From assembly GCA_016214925.1 (NCBI GenBank), contig JACRMO010000086.1, positions 1-13,287 of the forward strand: a stretch of DNA of 13,287 nucleotides. The letters are read 5' to 3'. The position numbers and the translations under genes were made by a program. The notes below the pieces were generated by a model. That model did not search any database. It saw nothing but the letters and a program-made list of their open reading frames with translations, and had not been told where the DNA came from. Origin of the DNA: Gammaproteobacteria bacterium (lineage in GTDB: Bacteria; Pseudomonadota; Gammaproteobacteria; Thiohalobacterales; Thiohalobacteraceae). Within the stretch, counting starts at the first letter, position 1. Every line of letters starts with the position of its first letter. Positions 12,784 through 13,287 of the stretch are shown here, piece by piece.

Positions 12784-13287
12784 TTATAGGCCCGGGGACA
12801 GCAGCTCCGCTATGGTGTGAAACGAGCCGAAGACGACCACACGATCGCCTGGCCGCGCTTCTGCGAGCGCCGCGGCATGAGCCATCGCCAGATCCGGATA
12901 CAGCTGCCGTTGCGCGGGCGCCAATGCCATGCGTTCAGCCAGGTCTTGCGCCGATTGCCCGCGTGCGCCCGTCAAACCGCCGAGATACCAACCCTGCACC
13001 AGTTCCGCGAGCGCGCTCGCCACGCCCGCCGCATCCTTGTCCGCCAACATGCCACACACCGCCCAGGTGCGGCCGCGACATGGACGCACCGCCAACGCAC
13101 CCGCCAGCGCCGCCGCCGCGTGCTGGTTGTGCGCCACATCGAAGATCGTCTCGACCGGACCGGGCACGACGGTAAATCGCCCCGGCACCTGTGCGGCGCG
13201 CAAACCCGCATGCAGCGCCTGCACCGTCACCGGCAATCGTTCACCCAAGGCCTGTAACGCCATCAACACACCGGCGGCGTTGTGCAA
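12784..13287 (-). CDS. folC: Folylpolyglutamate synthase / dihydrofolate synthase, C-terminal part
   Basis: The frame is open to the right edge, so only the last 167 residues are visible; the true start lies outside. This is the C-terminal Mur-ligase-type domain: a LHNAAGVLMALQALGERLPV stretch, then the VPGRF motif, FDVAHNQHAAAAL (the DxAHNP-like signature at about 50-62 of the fragment), the WAVCGMLADKDAAGVA segment, and a closing VVVFGSFHTIAELL. FolC adds glutamate to dihydropteroate and to folates, in one-carbon metabolism. The ATP-binding P-loop is in the missing N-terminal part. The TAA stop lies 62 bases before the dedD GTG, which suggests a folC-dedD unit. Confidence 0.95.
   Translation of the reverse strand: MHNAAGVLMALQALGERLPVTVQALHAGLRAAQVPGRFTVVPGPVETIFDVAHNQHAAAALAGALAVRPCRGRTWAVCGMLADKDAAGVASALAELVQGWYLGGLTGARGQSAQDLAERMALAPAQRQLYPDLAMAHAAALAEARPGDRVVVFGSFHTIAELLSPGL

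Noticed and set aside
12722..12784. ATG 12784 as dedD start (TAATG overlap with folC)
   Set aside because: The overlap is attractive for coupling, but there is no ribosome site and the extra 21 residues do not fit the family; GTG 12721 has GAGGT at the right distance. Not fully excluded.
11996..12820. Plus-strand frames, including a Gly/Ala-rich one at 12156-12503, opposite dedD
   Set aside because: The low-complexity Ala/Gly/Arg composition mirrors the Pro/Ala-rich linker of dedD on the other strand.

Overview
The window reads as a compact, chromosomal housekeeping region of a GC-rich gammaproteobacterium. The block folC-dedD-cvpA-purF followed by metZ (right half), and the ppiB-lpxH pair next to cysS (left half), are arrangements known from gammaproteobacteria. 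REP-type repeats (core GTAGGAGCGG...CCGCGA) also fit that class. I see no tRNA, rRNA, CRISPR, transposase or prophage gene.

Layout, left to right. At 1-1085, on the minus strand, a tandem-duplicated small membrane protein overlaps by four bases (ATGA) the start of a membrane sensor with a HAMP segment; the sensor runs off the left edge. At 1223-3964, also minus, gltX precedes cysS. The gltX frame is broken near codon 51, where about 40 codons expected in the family are missing. A 299-base divergent gap (3965-4263) holds a very strong 17-bp hairpin and a second folded segment. At 4264-5656, plus strand, are an exported PpiB-type peptidyl-prolyl isomerase and lpxH (lipid A synthesis). A REP doublet ends this unit and overlaps the stop codon of the next, convergent gene. 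At 5731-7841, minus, a glycerate-2-kinase-type enzyme precedes a DUF455 ferritin-like protein. At 7987-8334, plus, is a 115-residue protein I do not recognise. A perfect 16-bp hairpin separates it from metZ (8377-9558, minus). The right side (9775-13287, minus) is purF, cvpA, a SPOR-domain dedD-like gene and the C-terminal part of folC.

The best find is the 5' leader of metZ (about 9600-9727): a TTGACA-type promoter, a 52-base element that lines up with the SAM-II riboswitch pseudoknot, a 9-bp antiterminator that shares bases with both the aptamer and the terminator, and an intrinsic terminator ending in seven U. This predicts that metZ (homocysteine synthesis) is shut off by S-adenosylmethionine through premature termination. 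The second point of note is the gltX lesion, which would remove an essential enzyme unless the genome has a second GluRS or the assembly is wrong here.

Functionally the genes cover tRNA charging, periplasmic folding, outer-membrane lipid A, one-carbon/purine supply (folC, purF), methionine (metZ) and envelope or division functions (dedD, cvpA).
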